Shown here: piece by piece, positions 24,001 to 34,010 of the stretch
Layout of the letters: the number at the start of each line of letters is the position of its first letter
How positions within the stretch are numbered: position 1 is the first letter of the stretch
NCBI GenBank assembly: GCA_013368315.1
Contig: JAACJM010000323.1
Location: 16,581-80,580 of the forward strand
Reading direction: 5' to 3'
Length of the DNA: 64,000 bases
From: Tetrapyrgos nigripes
Taxonomy: Eukaryota > Basidiomycota > Agaricomycetes > Agaricales > Campanellaceae
The notes under the pieces: generated by a model
Database searches by the model: none
Told to the model about the DNA's origin: nothing
Seen by the model: only the letters and a program-made list of their open reading frames with translations
Translations under genes and position numbers: made by a program

Positions 24001-25088
24001 AAGCTCAGAGTGATGTCTGGCAGTCCTTTCAGTAGCAGAACCTTTGGAGGAGCAACTGCAGTACGACACACCTGCAGCCTTGCGAATAGTATCTTATTCA
24101 AGATGCAATTTGGCTCTTGGCTACTTCTCAAGTATGCCATCAAGGATGGTGATATTGGGACTGTGATGCAGCAGCTTACAGTGAGTGATCTCTGTTCCTC
24201 AATGTAAAGTTGCCTGATTGTCAATTTAGATATGGATCTTCATGTTTTGTGGATCAACACATCAACAATATGTGTCATCTCTTCTTGAGCTCCATTGTCT
24301 GCTCAAGTATGAGTCCTCACCAGAGAAGTGCACAGCCATCTTCAATAACTATCTAGTCAAATTTGGCATAGCTTGGAAGGAAAAGGACATCATGCAGGAA
24401 CATCACAATGGCAAACTTGAAAAGCATGGTTGACAAGTCTGGCAGAGACTTTGATTCACCATACTATTACAATATAATTGCACCCAATGTCAACAATTTC
24501 ATTGATTCTGGACGGGTGTGGGAATCTGCTCTTGGACTCAAGCACTGTTCCAACACTCATACGTCTCCTTCCAACCAACCCAAGCTTTGTGTCCTACAGG
24601 CAGAGTTTAGGACTCAGGAACTTCATTTATTCTGATTGGGAAGGTCTTATCCAGGGCACATTGCTATGGATTTGCTCAGTATTGGGTACAAATGTCTCAG
24701 AACAGAAGGTAAGCTCAAAGCATTCATCAAGAAGGAGAAGCAATGGCACATGACATCACAGTCTGATGCTAATACAACTTCCCCATCTCCTTCTGATACT
24801 CTCAACCTATCCAGTGATATTACTGTGCCCACAAAACCCACTGCTACCTTCCTGTCTTGTTCCAATACTCCTGGTGTCTCCGAGTCATCCAAATGTGAGA
24901 CTGAATCAGACAGCAGTGGCATGTCTGACAATGACACTTTGTCATCTGTAAAAGAAGTTGCATCAGACGCTGAGCACTCGAGTGATAATGATGGGAGTGA
25001 TAATGGAAGTGAGGATAAGTTGGAAAAGCTCAACATACCCAGTAGCGATTTCAATTCACATTCTAGTTCTGACAAGAGTCATGATTAG
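21010..25088 (+). pseudogene. DUF6589-domain gene, decayed, interrupted by a solo LTR
   Basis: The start is ATG 21010 (MSDNMSIKKKPC, then TGA where CGA is expected). A Ser/Thr/Pro-rich N-terminus reaches 21540, a solo LTR follows (21550-22151), and then FLQYLFWHKGIKCD. Further pieces in shifting frames keep the DUF6589 order: VLDNIQHNSAVHEGG near 22995, HDSRLLLDYIPEL near 23210, QPLGTN near 23330, SGDGATFVIFMNLQKYL near 23460, GLKIIWIAMILDCW near 23730, LPTLDTLLSLASRLVQMYAS near 23890, SGRDFDSPYYYNIIAPNV near 24440 and AMDLLSIGYKCL near 24665. An acidic Ser-rich tail ends at 25088. The role of DUF6589 is not established. Its repeated presence in agaric genomes, and here inside terminal repeats, suggests a transposon protein. 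It has many frameshifts and stops. Confidence 0.8.
21550..22151. mobile_element. Solo LTR, 602 bases, inside the DUF6589 gene
   Basis: It starts TGTTATGATG and ends GTCATAACA, a perfect inverted TGTTATGA end, and it lies between CTTTG target copies (21545-21549 and 22152-22156). CpGs are retained here, unlike the surrounding DNA, so it is younger than its target. It has no coding capacity. Confidence 0.92.
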
Positions 25089-25890
25089 AATGAAGGTGTT
25101 GTAATGAGATTAGCTTCTATCTTACCTGGTTCCACTTTTGCCTTGCAGGCCCATACGTAGCAGACCAATCAGCTACAGTGGTGGGTTGGGATTTATGAGG
25201 AGCACAACGTCTTCCTCTTGATGACACAGGCTGAGTCATGTTGGATGGTCCTGGTACTGCATCAACAACTTCATTGTCGCTAGGCAGTCTCTCCTCGTCA
25301 ATCTCTTCATCTGAAACTTTCTCATGACTCTCTTCATCCAAAACCACTCGCTTTCCATTCCCTCCTCCCTTATTCTTCTTTGCATCTCTCTCAGCTCTGA
25401 CCTCCTCCCACTCCATCCAAATAAAGTCTTGAAATCAGTGAGAAGACAAAATAAAGACTTGGACTTGTGCTCCATATATCTCCATGAGTGCTTATTAAGA
25501 AGAGTGAGAAGTGCATCATGGGATTCAATGATGAGGAAGTTTTCAAGAATATCATCAATGATAGCAGTGGAGAAGAACTGTTCTACAGGCTCGTTGCAAA
25601 GACCAGGGGTCCAGGGCACAAACTGGCTCCAAACAAGTCTCTGAAAGTCCTGTAACCAGTTACACATACTAACCTTTTCATCCTTCCCAAGGTATTTCAT
25701 GGATTTTCACTTCTGCTTCACCTTAGTGGTGGGTTATATGACTAGTGGCAGCCAAGAGAGATGAGAAAATGATAGTGGAGGATCAAATGTATAAGAAACA
25801 TCATAGTGTGTAGTGCACAGTTTGCAAAAGACTTTTCACCCAGCCTCCTTGCAATCCAGCCTAGAGATCTCAAGAGGAAGGTTGCCATAG

Positions 25891-26522
25891 TGTTAAGTCC
25901 GGGCAGATCCTAGCATTAGGAAACACATCGGACCCGAGCGGAAGTCTTATTGGGGTTTTAGGAAAGGATGAAGACGGATCTGGGCGGAACCAGTAGTCTC
26001 TGAGATCGAAGTATAAGGAAGACACAGAATGAAATCTGTTAGAATGGTACTTTGTTGTCTGAAGTCGAATGAAGTTAGGAGACCAGCTAATTCAATTTTA
26101 GACTTAAGCTATCTACTACAAAGTTGCTAGCTTAAGTACTACTTTGGAAACTATCGGAATGAATAGGAGTAAGATAGGAATGGTTCGGAAATAAAGGAAA
26201 AGCACATGGTGCTATTGGAGATGGATGGAGTACTGCGGAACGAAGTGAAAACAAAGTGGAAACAAAGTGGAACAGATTGGAGATGAAGTGGAGTAGCTTT
26301 GGAGATTAGATACGAGCTATCCAGTAGTTATCCAAAATGAATCACGAGTTCCCGGACGGGATCTGTGTGTGGAGATTAATAGTGGAGCTTGGATATGAAA
26401 TCGGAAATGAATGATCGGAAAGTGTTCGGGATGAAAGGGAATGAAGTTCGAAATAAAAGGAAAAGAAGTTTGGAAAAGAATCGGATACGATTGGAAAGAT
26501 ATACGGAAGCATAGATATTACA
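25891..26522. mobile_element. Solo LTR, 632 bases, inside the RecQ-like gene
   Basis: It starts TGTTAAGTCC and ends GATATTACA, flanked by CATAG target copies at 25886-25890 and 26523-26527. It is rich in CpG compared with its surroundings. Joining the flanks restores a cysteine/histidine segment (NCHYGNLPLEISRLDC) of the helicase gene. It is not the same family as the 21550 LTR by its ends. Confidence 0.92.
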
Positions 26523-27641
26523 CATAGTGGCAGTTGAGGCAACGTGACAATACTTCTCAAGAAGGAAGAGAGCCTTGGCTTCCTCCATAGGTGTATCTGA
26601 GCTTGTGCCAGACTTCTGCTTCAAATTTGAGACACTAGTGGTAGTCGGCTTCGCAGCTAACAAAGAGTCAGATAGAGTGATACAAAAAAATCATATGACT
26701 ACTTACTTTGAATAAATTCCTGAGCTGCCTTGATTGTATTTGGCAAAACAATAACAACACTCTGACAAATTACACCCTCATCATCATCTTGGCCAGCCCT
26801 TCCACCACCCTGCACAAAGTCATCAACAGTTGAAGGGAACTTCCAAAAGATACTAATGAGAATTTTCTGGCAGTTGAGGCCAACAAGGAATCCAATCATT
26901 GTGATGATGACCTGAAGCTCCAGATCTGAATCCATAAGCTGAAAAGTCTCTCTATTGTACGAATCTGGACAGAGGGCATGGTACATCCTCATGTGCTGAA
27001 GTTTACTGACTGGACCTTCAGGAATGTATTCCCAAAGGAATTCGAAAATGTTGTATGCAGTGGGAATCGTTTGTACATGGATGACAGCTTTCCAGCTGCT
27101 GCATAAGTATTCAAGTATGGGAGCATATTTAGGAACACCTGGGGTGCGCTTGAGGATATCAAGGGAAATATGCATGTTGGTACATTCATTTGACTGCCTG
27201 ATGAGATGGTAACCTTTACCAACTAGTCCAAGAGATTGACACAGCTCAACAGTATCTGGACTGGGTGCACATGTAGCTGTGAGAGCAATGATGGGAATGT
27301 TTTCAGGAAGGAAAACATGAGTGAGAGCTCTGATATCATCAAACGCAGGGCAGAAATTGGGTGACCATTGTCAGATGAGATGGGCTTCATCAACAGCAAA
27401 GAGAATGAGATGCTTTGTAAAAGTGATGTTCTGCATGATTGTTTGCCATTCAGAACTGGCAAGATGCTCTGGATCAGCACAAATCAGATCCCATGACTGA
27501 CAATCACATATAAGCTTCATGAGGTCTTGCTTTTTCACAATGTGATACTCTGTAATAGTCTCATGGCAGTAAGAGAGCCCACAGAGACCAAAACTTTCTA
27601 TTTCATGGAGCTCAAGAAAAATTAGACACAATACTCAGTTA

Positions 27642-27735
27642 CAGCACTTTGCATAATTCATGGCACTCACCAATCTGAGCCCACGAGATTTCAAGTAGAA
27701 ATAAAATCTAAAAATATAACTTCGCCAAATTTTAA
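27642..27735 (+). repeat. Left TIR of Tc1/mariner element
   Basis: It begins CAGCACTTTGC after the TA target. The complement of 30897-30991 matches it with scattered A/G differences over about 95 bases. Confidence 0.85.
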
Positions 27736-27757
27736 CTTCCATCTCACTTTAGATGTC

Positions 27758-28784
27758 ATGGTTGCTCGTAAAAAGATCTCCGATGATATCAAGCTTGCTG
27801 CCATCCACCTATACATGAACAGTCTTCTTGACCTCAAGGATATCCTAGCCTGCGTTGGCTTCTCTAGAAGAACTTTCTTTCAGTGCCTCAAGCTATGGCA
27901 AGAAGATGGAATAGTCTCAAATCCCAAGTCTTACCGCATTGGTCAGCCTCAGTTACTCAACATGGAGGATCACCACTATCTTCTTGCCCTTGTCAACCAT
28001 AACCCTGCCTGGTTCCTTGATGAGCTTCGTGACCTGATGGACAACAACTGCTATATCTCTGTCCATCACACTACTATTCACCATGAACTGGAATGTGCTG
28101 GCATCTCTCTCAAGGAACTGTGAATCATTGCTCGGGAGTGCAATCCTGATTGCTGAGCCAACTACATCAGCACTGTCACAAAATTCCAACCAGAGCAACT
28201 TGTCTTTCTCAATGAAACCTCTAAGGACGAACTCGTAAAGGGGTCTGAGCATGCAGAAAAGGAGTTTTTGTCTGAGGGAAGCGTCTTACTGCCACTGGAG
28301 CACTGACCTTGGCTACTGTGGTACAGGGTTCCATGACATGAGAACTTTTCCTTGAATTCCTAGAGGACTCTGTGGTGCGTTCAGGCTTTCTACTTTGGTC
28401 CTTTGAGATTTATTTACTCTCTGAATAGCTTCCTCAATGATCCCCATTCCCTGGACCTTGTAGCATTCTCATCATGGATAATGCCAAGATACACCATGGT
28501 GGAGGGATTCATGAGCTTTGTGATCAATATGGTGAGCTTCCTCTTGCCTTGTCATTCTTTCTGCATGCTGATATACCCTAGATGTTTGTATGGTCTATCT
28601 ACCCCCATATTCCCCAGACCTCAACCCAATTGAAGAGGTGTTCTCAAAAATCAAGTCTTTTATACAGTGCAAATGGCTTCTGTTCTCTACTGCAAAAGGA
28701 CTCATTTATGCTATGCATCTTGCAATGGACATCATTACACCTGAAGATGCCAAGGGTTACTTTAGACATGCTGGTTATTTGTGA
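27758..28784 (+). pseudogene. Tc1/mariner-type transposase pseudogene
   Basis: The protein would bind the inverted repeats and cut and paste the element. From ATG 27758 an intact 121-residue N-terminal helix-turn-helix part reads MVARKKISDDIKLAAIHLY through GFSRRTFFQCLKLW. After a stop at 28121, the catalytic domain is legible in pieces: ECNPDC, then stop, then ANYI (originally Arg codons); FLNETSKDE, where the first catalytic Asp is now Asn; IMDNAKIHHGGGIHELCDQY with the second Asp; and YLPPYSPDLNPIEEVFSKIK with the last block, ending at 28784. The frameshifts and the Asp-to-Asn change mean this copy cannot be catalytic. The start lies 23 bases inside the inner end of the left TIR. Confidence 0.8.
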
Positions 28785-28984
28785 TACAGAACATTGCAAT
28801 TTGCTTGTAAGTATGAGACAGACAAAATACAGTAATGTACAGACACTAGATACATCTACACATGTCCTACAGAGAACAGAAAGCGACAGCAGGAAACAGA
28901 CACAGTGTGTACAAAAAAAAAGTAGAACATGACAACAGAAAAGCGAGACATGACAAGGCAAAGTGCAAAAGAGACATCAGTAAT

Positions 28985-30849
28985 CTATTCATTGTGAGGT
29001 ACAGACCATTTCATGACAGCGGCCCTGAGCTGGGCAATAACACCACTTGCGAGACCCATACCCTTCAGTTCCCACACCTCGGTGTACTCAAAAGTATCTG
29101 TATTATCATAACCATTGTCCTCCAGTGTCTTCAGTGTTTCCTCCTTGATCTTGGCAGACTGGCAAAACTCAGAGATTGACATAGTAGGACCAGGTGCTCA
29201 AGTAACAGGAAGAAGGATTTCAGAGAGCTTCTGTTTCTCCTTGAGGCCATTATAGAGTGGACCAGGGGCAGTGGGTTGAAGAGAACAAAGAGGTCAGGTG
29301 AGAGAGTGATGTTGGCGTTGGGAGCCTGTGTAGGAGCTGCTGCTGCTGCCGTGTTTGCATCCTTGAGAGCCTTACGTTGTTGCAGAGGTGTATGCTTGCC
29401 AAGCTTCTGGGCATTGACAACAGAAAAGAGTTTATGATTGGGAGGCTTTTCGAGTGTTGCAGTGATGTTGCCATCAAGCTGTGCACAAAAGAACATTGTT
29501 AGATGATGAAGCAGCACACACAGATAACACACCATAGCAGCGGCCCAAATGTCCATCTAGTTATGAGTGAGGGGCACATGTGTTGCATCCTCTGGATCAG
29601 TCCAACAGTAGCTGTCCTTGTTGGAGCACGTTTTTGAGCCACATTTCCAGCATTCCTGGAGTTTCTTGATGTTATCGATGAGAGGTCGCTTCTCAGGATC
29701 AATATTGTCAGCACTCAGTACCTAGAGAACAGTCAGGCATCTACAATGAGAATTGGTGACAACGTTGAAGGGACTGACCTTGGATTTAGATTTCTTTTTC
29801 TTCTTCCTGGTGGATTCTTCTTGCTGCATAGTGTTAGCTGCTGCTGCTGCTGCACCTGCATTGTTCTCTTTTGTGGCCTGTAGGAAAAGGAATCAGATTT
29901 TGCATATACTGAGAGACTACAGCCAAAGGACAAGCAAAGAAAAACATATGGAGGAACCAGTGGTCAGTTCAGGTGCCACACTTGGAGCTGTGTTACATAC
30001 AATGTAGACGTTGGCAGTGGCTTTCTTTGTAGCCCGTTCAAGGAAGGATTGGTAACTCTCTGCTGTATCGAGGGTGATTGGGTTGGGAGCAACAATGCAA
30101 ACAGTAAATGAAATAGCATAATCGGAAATGCTAATCTTCTTGGGCTTGTAATGTTCATTGATGCATACAAGTAGCTGAGCTTCAAAGGTAGACCAGGGTT
30201 CTGAAACATCAATCTTCCAGACAAGTGTAGCTGCAAGGTTGACACTGATTATGTTCACAGCTTGATAACCAGAGTGAGTCATGATCAGAAGTGAATAGTG
30301 CATTGACGTACCTGGTGCAGATTTTTTCTGCTTGTCAACCATCATTGATGTATCATCAGTGGCCTTCCCATTGTCTTCTGCATTGCCAGGATCTGAAACT
30401 GAGTACATTGTAGTATGAGTTAGGAAGAACAGTTAGCAGTAATATATAGTGAGGCAAACACAGCATACCTGTGGTCTTTCATGGTCTTCCCCAAGGCCTT
30501 TTTGGGTTTATTGGCTGGGTGGAAGCTAGACGAGAGAGGAAATGAGAAAAGATGATAAAGAAGTGATAACAGAAAAAATACTAGTGGATCCGCTCTCATC
30601 CAGTTTCCACTTGTTTTTCTTTTCCTTCTCTTGCTTCTCCTGTGCCTTGTGCAGCTTTGCAAGGATCTCATCTGCTTTGGGATCCAGAGGGTCTTCAGGA
30701 AGAGAATCATCTGTTTCATCACCAGGAGAATGCAACTTGCTTGAATGAGAATGTTGTGAAGAGGTATCAGAGGAGATAGTGATGGTGGAAGACTCCTCAT
30801 CGTCACATTCAGAGCTTGGGGAATCTATGTATTTCGTGCCTCTCACCAT
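28985..30849 (-). pseudogene. Passenger gene of the mariner element: acidic N-terminus, Cys-rich block, SAM-like C-terminus
   Basis: The gene starts at ATG 30849 (MVRGTKYIDSPSSECDDEES), with an acidic Ser-rich region and a Lys/Glu helix (AKLHKAQEKQEKEKKNKW). Several exons follow: a beta-rich domain near 30075-30240 (LVWKIDVSEPWSTFEAQLLV), a Gln/Lys-rich linker, a four-cysteine block ECWKCGSKTCSNKDSYCW near 29610-29670, WAAAM plus TATLEKPPNHKLF, and a last exon with ISEFCQSAKIKEETLKTLED.. and MGLASGVIAQLRAAVMKWSVP, which looks like a SAM-type helical domain. A TAG at 29557-29559 interrupts an otherwise continuous segment before MDIWAAAM. I know similar proteins as an expanded family in agaric genomes but no function for them. 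Confidence 0.65.
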
Positions 30850-30896
30850 AGTGGAAGAGAATGAGAAAAAGAGTTGCACTCAGTGACGCATCAGCT

Positions 30897-30991
30897 CAAA
30901 TTTGGCTTAGTTATATTTTAGATTTTTTAAAATTCTACTTGAAGTCCCGTGGGCTCAGATCGGTGAGTGCCATGAATTATGCAAAGTGCTG
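30897..30991 (-). repeat. Right TIR of Tc1/mariner element
   Basis: It is the complement of the left TIR and ends ..GCAAAGTGCTG followed by TA at 30992-30993. The passenger gene start codon lies about 50 bases inside. Confidence 0.85.
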
Positions 30992-31459
30992 TAATACAAT
31001 CCATATAGACTTACTATACTATTCACTAGACCTTTGGTCAGCGTAATAACAACAGCTATGGCATTCTTTTGCACAGGGAGAGGAGGATAGTCTTCATTAT
31101 GTTGAGAGAGTTCCTGATGCACAACAAGTGGTACGGTAAATAGAGAAGCCTTCCCAGACCCAGTTCCAGTAATAAAAAAATGACATGTTCATGATTGAGA
31201 ACCTGGGAAATGGGTCCTATTTGATAGTCATGCAGTCCATTTGGCCATTGAGGAATACACCGAGAAACAACGAGTTTGAGCACTTCTAATCCAGAATCTT
31301 CAGTCCATGTGGGTTTTAGAAGCATAAGAATAAAAGCAAACAGGTTAAGGGTGCAACAAGAGTGAAATGAGGGTGGGATACAGTCAATGGCAAGCTGAAG
31401 ATGATGTTAAGAGAAGAAGACATGTCGACCAAATAAGGCCAGAGGCGTGGGAGCTCGCA

Positions 31460-31496
31460 TGATTATGTCATAAGTCATCAGCGCTGCCTGCGCCTA
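31460..31496 (-). repeat. Right terminal inverted repeat of DUF6589/RecQ element
   Basis: TGATTATGTCATAAGTCATC followed by AGCGCTGCCTGCGCCTA is the inverse of 20888-20924 with about seven mismatches in 37 bases. The RecQ-like gene starts about 135 bases inside it. Confidence 0.75.
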
Positions 31497-31780
31497 CAGA
31501 AAACCATAAGACTAGGTATTTGCAACCCATTTTTGAGCAGGCTCTAATTGCCTTTGCTTTCACTTTGTTCAAGTAGAGATAGGTTTAGCCAAACACGTTC
31601 ACATGGTTTGTTCCCAGATAAAATTTGACTTACTTGCCGTTGAAATGACAAAACTTGTATCATAAGTATTTTCTAGATTATGTTACGATCAAACATTATA
31701 ATTGATTTGTGGGATAAAAACCTCCCAAATAGGATGAGATTTGTGTGGCTTTGTAAAAATGTGTTCAAACGAGTGAAGTA

Positions 31781-31868
31781 CAGTGACCGACAAAACTGAT
31801 GTCACCCCCATGACCAGATTCAATTCAAAAAGTCAATTGGGAGGTGACATCAGTTTTGTCAGTCACTA
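31781..31868. mobile_element. 88-base MITE-like hairpin with TA flanks
   Basis: CAGTGACCGACAAAACTGAT begins a 26-base arm. Its inverted copy ends at 31868, and TA lies on both sides (31779-31780 and 31869-31870). The form is that of a minimal Tc1/mariner-derived MITE. It is not the same TIR as the 3350-base element. Confidence 0.7.
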
Positions 31869-31870
31869 TA

Positions 31871-32036
31871 TCTGTGCATGATTTGGTGTGAAAATACTCG
31901 GAATTTTCTGATGCAGATTTGGCTCACATGCCCGCAAAGTACTTTCTGTCACAGTGCAGAAAGCATGGTGAATACTTTGCGGGCATGTGAGCCAAATCTG
32001 CATCAGAAAATTGCGAGTATTTCACACCAAATCAGG
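31871..32036. repeat. Long hairpin, arms about 70 bases
   Basis: TTGGTGTGAAAATACTCGGA.. continues to GCCCGCAAAGTA, and its inverted copy ends at about 32036. The loop, 31940-31970, itself contains CTTTCTGTCACAGTGCAGAAAG, a smaller hairpin. It follows the MITE-like element almost without a gap. No coding capacity. Confidence 0.75.
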
Positions 32037-32332
32037 CACAGGTACTTTTAGGACCTTTAAATTGAATTCCCGTGAAAATTTAGGATGCAAAGTCAACTCG
32101 AAACAGTACTTATTGAGTGGTCAGAATGGCAGTCAAAAGATTGACGCGGAAGTAGCTGTGCAGCCGCGGAATTCGACTTGGAGCTTTCTTGCAAGTTCTG
32201 CTTCATTTTTCACCGAGATTTTTGGAATACAGATTCATATAGACTACTACTAATGGGTAGTCAAATAATATATGTAATGTTCTGCTTGAATAGTAGTGCA
32301 AATATGGGGAAACTGACTGTGTGAGTATTTGA

Positions 32333-32367
32333 TGATTATGTCATAACTATGCAGCGCTGCCTGCCTA
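32333..32367 (-). repeat. Third copy of the DUF6589/RecQ element terminus
   Basis: TGATTATGTCATAACTATGC followed by AGCGCTGCCTGCCTA is in the same orientation as the right TIR at 31460-31496. No matching left end is visible between them, so this is a solo terminus or the end of an older, disrupted copy. Confidence 0.65.
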
Positions 32368-32832
32368 TCACGCCGGAAGTACGTTTCTATCGGCTCGACG
32401 GATAGATGAGCAGATAGGTGTACAGAAGTAGGATGTATTTGAAGTTCAGATATATATACAAATAAATGCTATATTTTGACTCTAAATATTCGTACAGAAA
32501 GAACGTATATCTGGAAACCCCTAATTACACTTGATAGGTAAACAAAAAGATGGCACATGTAATCTATGTAAAGATGTACAAAAAGACGCCTAATTTGTAT
32601 AGCTATTCGAACAAAAGAAAGATAACCTTTTAAAGCTCCGGATACATGTCCAGAAATCCCGTATATCTGAAGCACATATACAGGTGCAGATAGGAGTCCA
32701 AATGGACCATCTATCCAGAGTTCAGATAGGTCCGCAGATATATCGTATTTCCGGAGTCAGAATAGGACGCAGGCGCGTCAGTGGCTTGACGCAGTCGCGT
32801 TTCCAACGCGTCCACAGCAAGGCGCATCTGCG
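32368..32832. other. Intergenic, no gene; GACGCG-rich patch at the end
   Basis: AT-rich DNA without coding signal up to 32760. From 32770 to 32850 words such as GACGCG, ACGCGT and TGCGTC recur about every 10-20 bases and run into the truncated end of the Trs33 remnant. This patch probably replaced the gene's missing 3' part. Confidence 0.45.
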
Positions 32833-33584
32833 TCAGAAGTCGTCGTGTACGCTGTTGCTGCCAAGTTTGGCTTTGCATGTAGCATCGGCCCGTCCTTCCC
32901 AAGACGATAAATGTGTGATGGTCTTGAAAGCGTTGTCTTGCAAAACGTAGATGCCCTGGATTGACTTGGTGAGCTGGAATACCTTGAGGGACGGGGTAAA
33001 AACGCACCCTATGGTTCGTCCGCAGGTTGTCCACTTGTCTATCCCAACACGCTGCCCACAGATCCTTGCATACAAATTTGATGACGTCCAAGGTTTCTGT
33101 AAATAGAGATCTGTCCCGACATAATCTAAGGACAGTTAGAGTGGTATTGATTACACTGTAAAGAGGTATACGTACCTCTCTGCAAAGTTCGCGCCAACAT
33201 GCAATCCGATAGCTTCAAGACGCGTTCTGATAGCTTCTTCCTCTTCATCCACTGCAGCGTTTTTCCCTGAACGAGAATTGAGACTGATCAGGACGGTCGA
33301 GTCTCTGGGGTTTTCGGTCTTTAGAGGCAAAGTCGATAGTGCAGGTTGTGGTGGTGGGATCAGTCCGGCATCGACCATTTCTTTTTCTATATCCTCTTGG
33401 ACCGAGCAGTCACTACAGCTGAAGATTCACGTAGAGTGTTGACGACTTTGATCAAGAAATAGTCCATCATTGCGCCGTCGACATAGCGCATTGGCGGATC
33501 GGCCAGAGTAGCGGGACTCGGAGTGACCAGCGAGCTGGCGGATTTGGAGGAGCTCGAGATCTGTATGGAAGGGCGACTGGACAT
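32833..33584 (-). pseudogene. trs33: TRAPP subunit Trs33 (TRAPPC6)-like gene, frameshifted and 3'-truncated
   Basis: Trs33 is a core subunit of TRAPP tethering complexes in Golgi traffic. From ATG 33584: Ser-rich start, then MRYVDGAMMDYFLIKVVNTL, RESSAVV (family: vd...dylLIelVnTLRES), a one-base frameshift near 33393, then IEKEMVDAGLIPPPQPA, DEEEEAIRTRLEAIGLHVGA and NFAER. After a 5' donor at 33178 the next exon gives LCRDRSLFTETLDVIKFVCK, DLWAACWDRQVDNLRTNHR, and after a 52-base intron (32956-33007) GIYVLQDNAFKTITHLSSWE. Similarity ends at about 32860 and a stop follows at 32833-32835. The conserved C-terminal part of roughly 50 residues is missing. A working copy must exist elsewhere if this gene is essential here as in other fungi. 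Confidence 0.75.
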
Positions 33585-34010
33585 GGTGGTTGATGGAAGA
33601 GGAGACACGGCGAGTAGTTGTACCAATGGATGATCTTCATGGGCTCCCGGAAACAAGTGCACCGACAGCGGATGAAGTTTGGACCGTACGAGGCACAGTC
33701 TGAGTGGAGGTTCGAAGCGAGGAACGAAATAGCATCTGACGCCAAGCGCTGCACAATGAACTGAGAGAGAGTGGAGGGTAACTCTGCATTATCCTCATGT
33801 GGAGAACTTTGTTGGTTGACCTTCACAGAGGATTCCAAAAATACGGGCTAACAGCTCGACGGGCAAAGACGGAGGAATGGCCGGTTGGGATGGCAAACAT
33901 CCAAATCTACACCCAAGAATGTACATACAACGCAGATACGAAAGCAAGAAACACGATAGCAAACAGAAAACAACGACGCTAAAGAAAAAGAGGAGAAAAG
34001 CCCCAATTGC

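Larger units (their letters stand above)
27642..30991. mobile_element. Tc1/mariner element, 3350 bases, two genes
   Basis: Terminal inverted repeats of about 95 bases (27642-27735 and 30897-30991) start CAGCACTTTGCATAATTCAT and are flanked by TA on both sides (27640-27641 and 30992-30993), the target preference of this superfamily. It carries a plus-strand transposase gene near the left end and a longer minus-strand passenger gene that starts near the right end, so the two converge. It sits in an intron of the RecQ-like gene. Both genes are damaged. Confidence 0.85.
25117..31325 (-). pseudogene. RecQ-like DNA helicase gene, decayed and twice interrupted
   Basis: Read on the minus strand from 31325: NGLHDYQIGPISQVL (Q motif region), then after a frameshift in a run of seven T near 31180 the Walker A motif ITGTGSGKASLFTVP and AIAVVITLTKGL. 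A donor site near 31010 opens an intron into which a Tc1/mariner element has inserted. From about 27610 the chain continues WDLICADPEHLASSEWQ, LFAVDEAHLI (DEAH box), a TGA at 27371-27373 where CGA fits, IPIIALTATC (motif III), MHISLDILKRTPGV, and GGGRAGQDDDEG (motif VI, with Arg to Gln). A cysteine-rich segment (NCHYG..C..C) is then split by a solo LTR at 25891-26522, and the C-terminus ends at 25117. It is an ATP-dependent DNA-unwinding enzyme by family. It is convergent with the DUF6589 gene of the same element. Confidence 0.8.
20888..31496. mobile_element. 10.6 kb TIR element carrying DUF6589 and RecQ-like helicase genes
   Basis: The left end, TAGGTGCAGGCAGTGCTG.. (20888-20924), and the right end (complement TAGGCGCAGGCAGCGCTG.., 31460-31496) form 37-base imperfect terminal inverted repeats that share an inner TATGACATAATCA. 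Inside are a plus-strand DUF6589 gene and a convergent minus-strand RecQ-like helicase gene, whose ends are 28 bases apart. The element contains two later solo LTRs and one Tc1/mariner insertion; without them it is about 6.0 kb. I see no clear target duplication. Both genes are decayed, so this copy is dead. No transposase of a standard superfamily remains once the mariner insertion is set aside. Confidence 0.65.

Noticed and set aside
24647..25075. 142-residue minus-strand frame
   Set aside because: A shadow of the Ser/Asp-rich tail of the DUF6589 gene.
31497..32367. Complete non-autonomous copy of the DUF6589/RecQ element
   Set aside because: Only a right-type terminus is present at 32333-32367; no left terminus is visible in this stretch.
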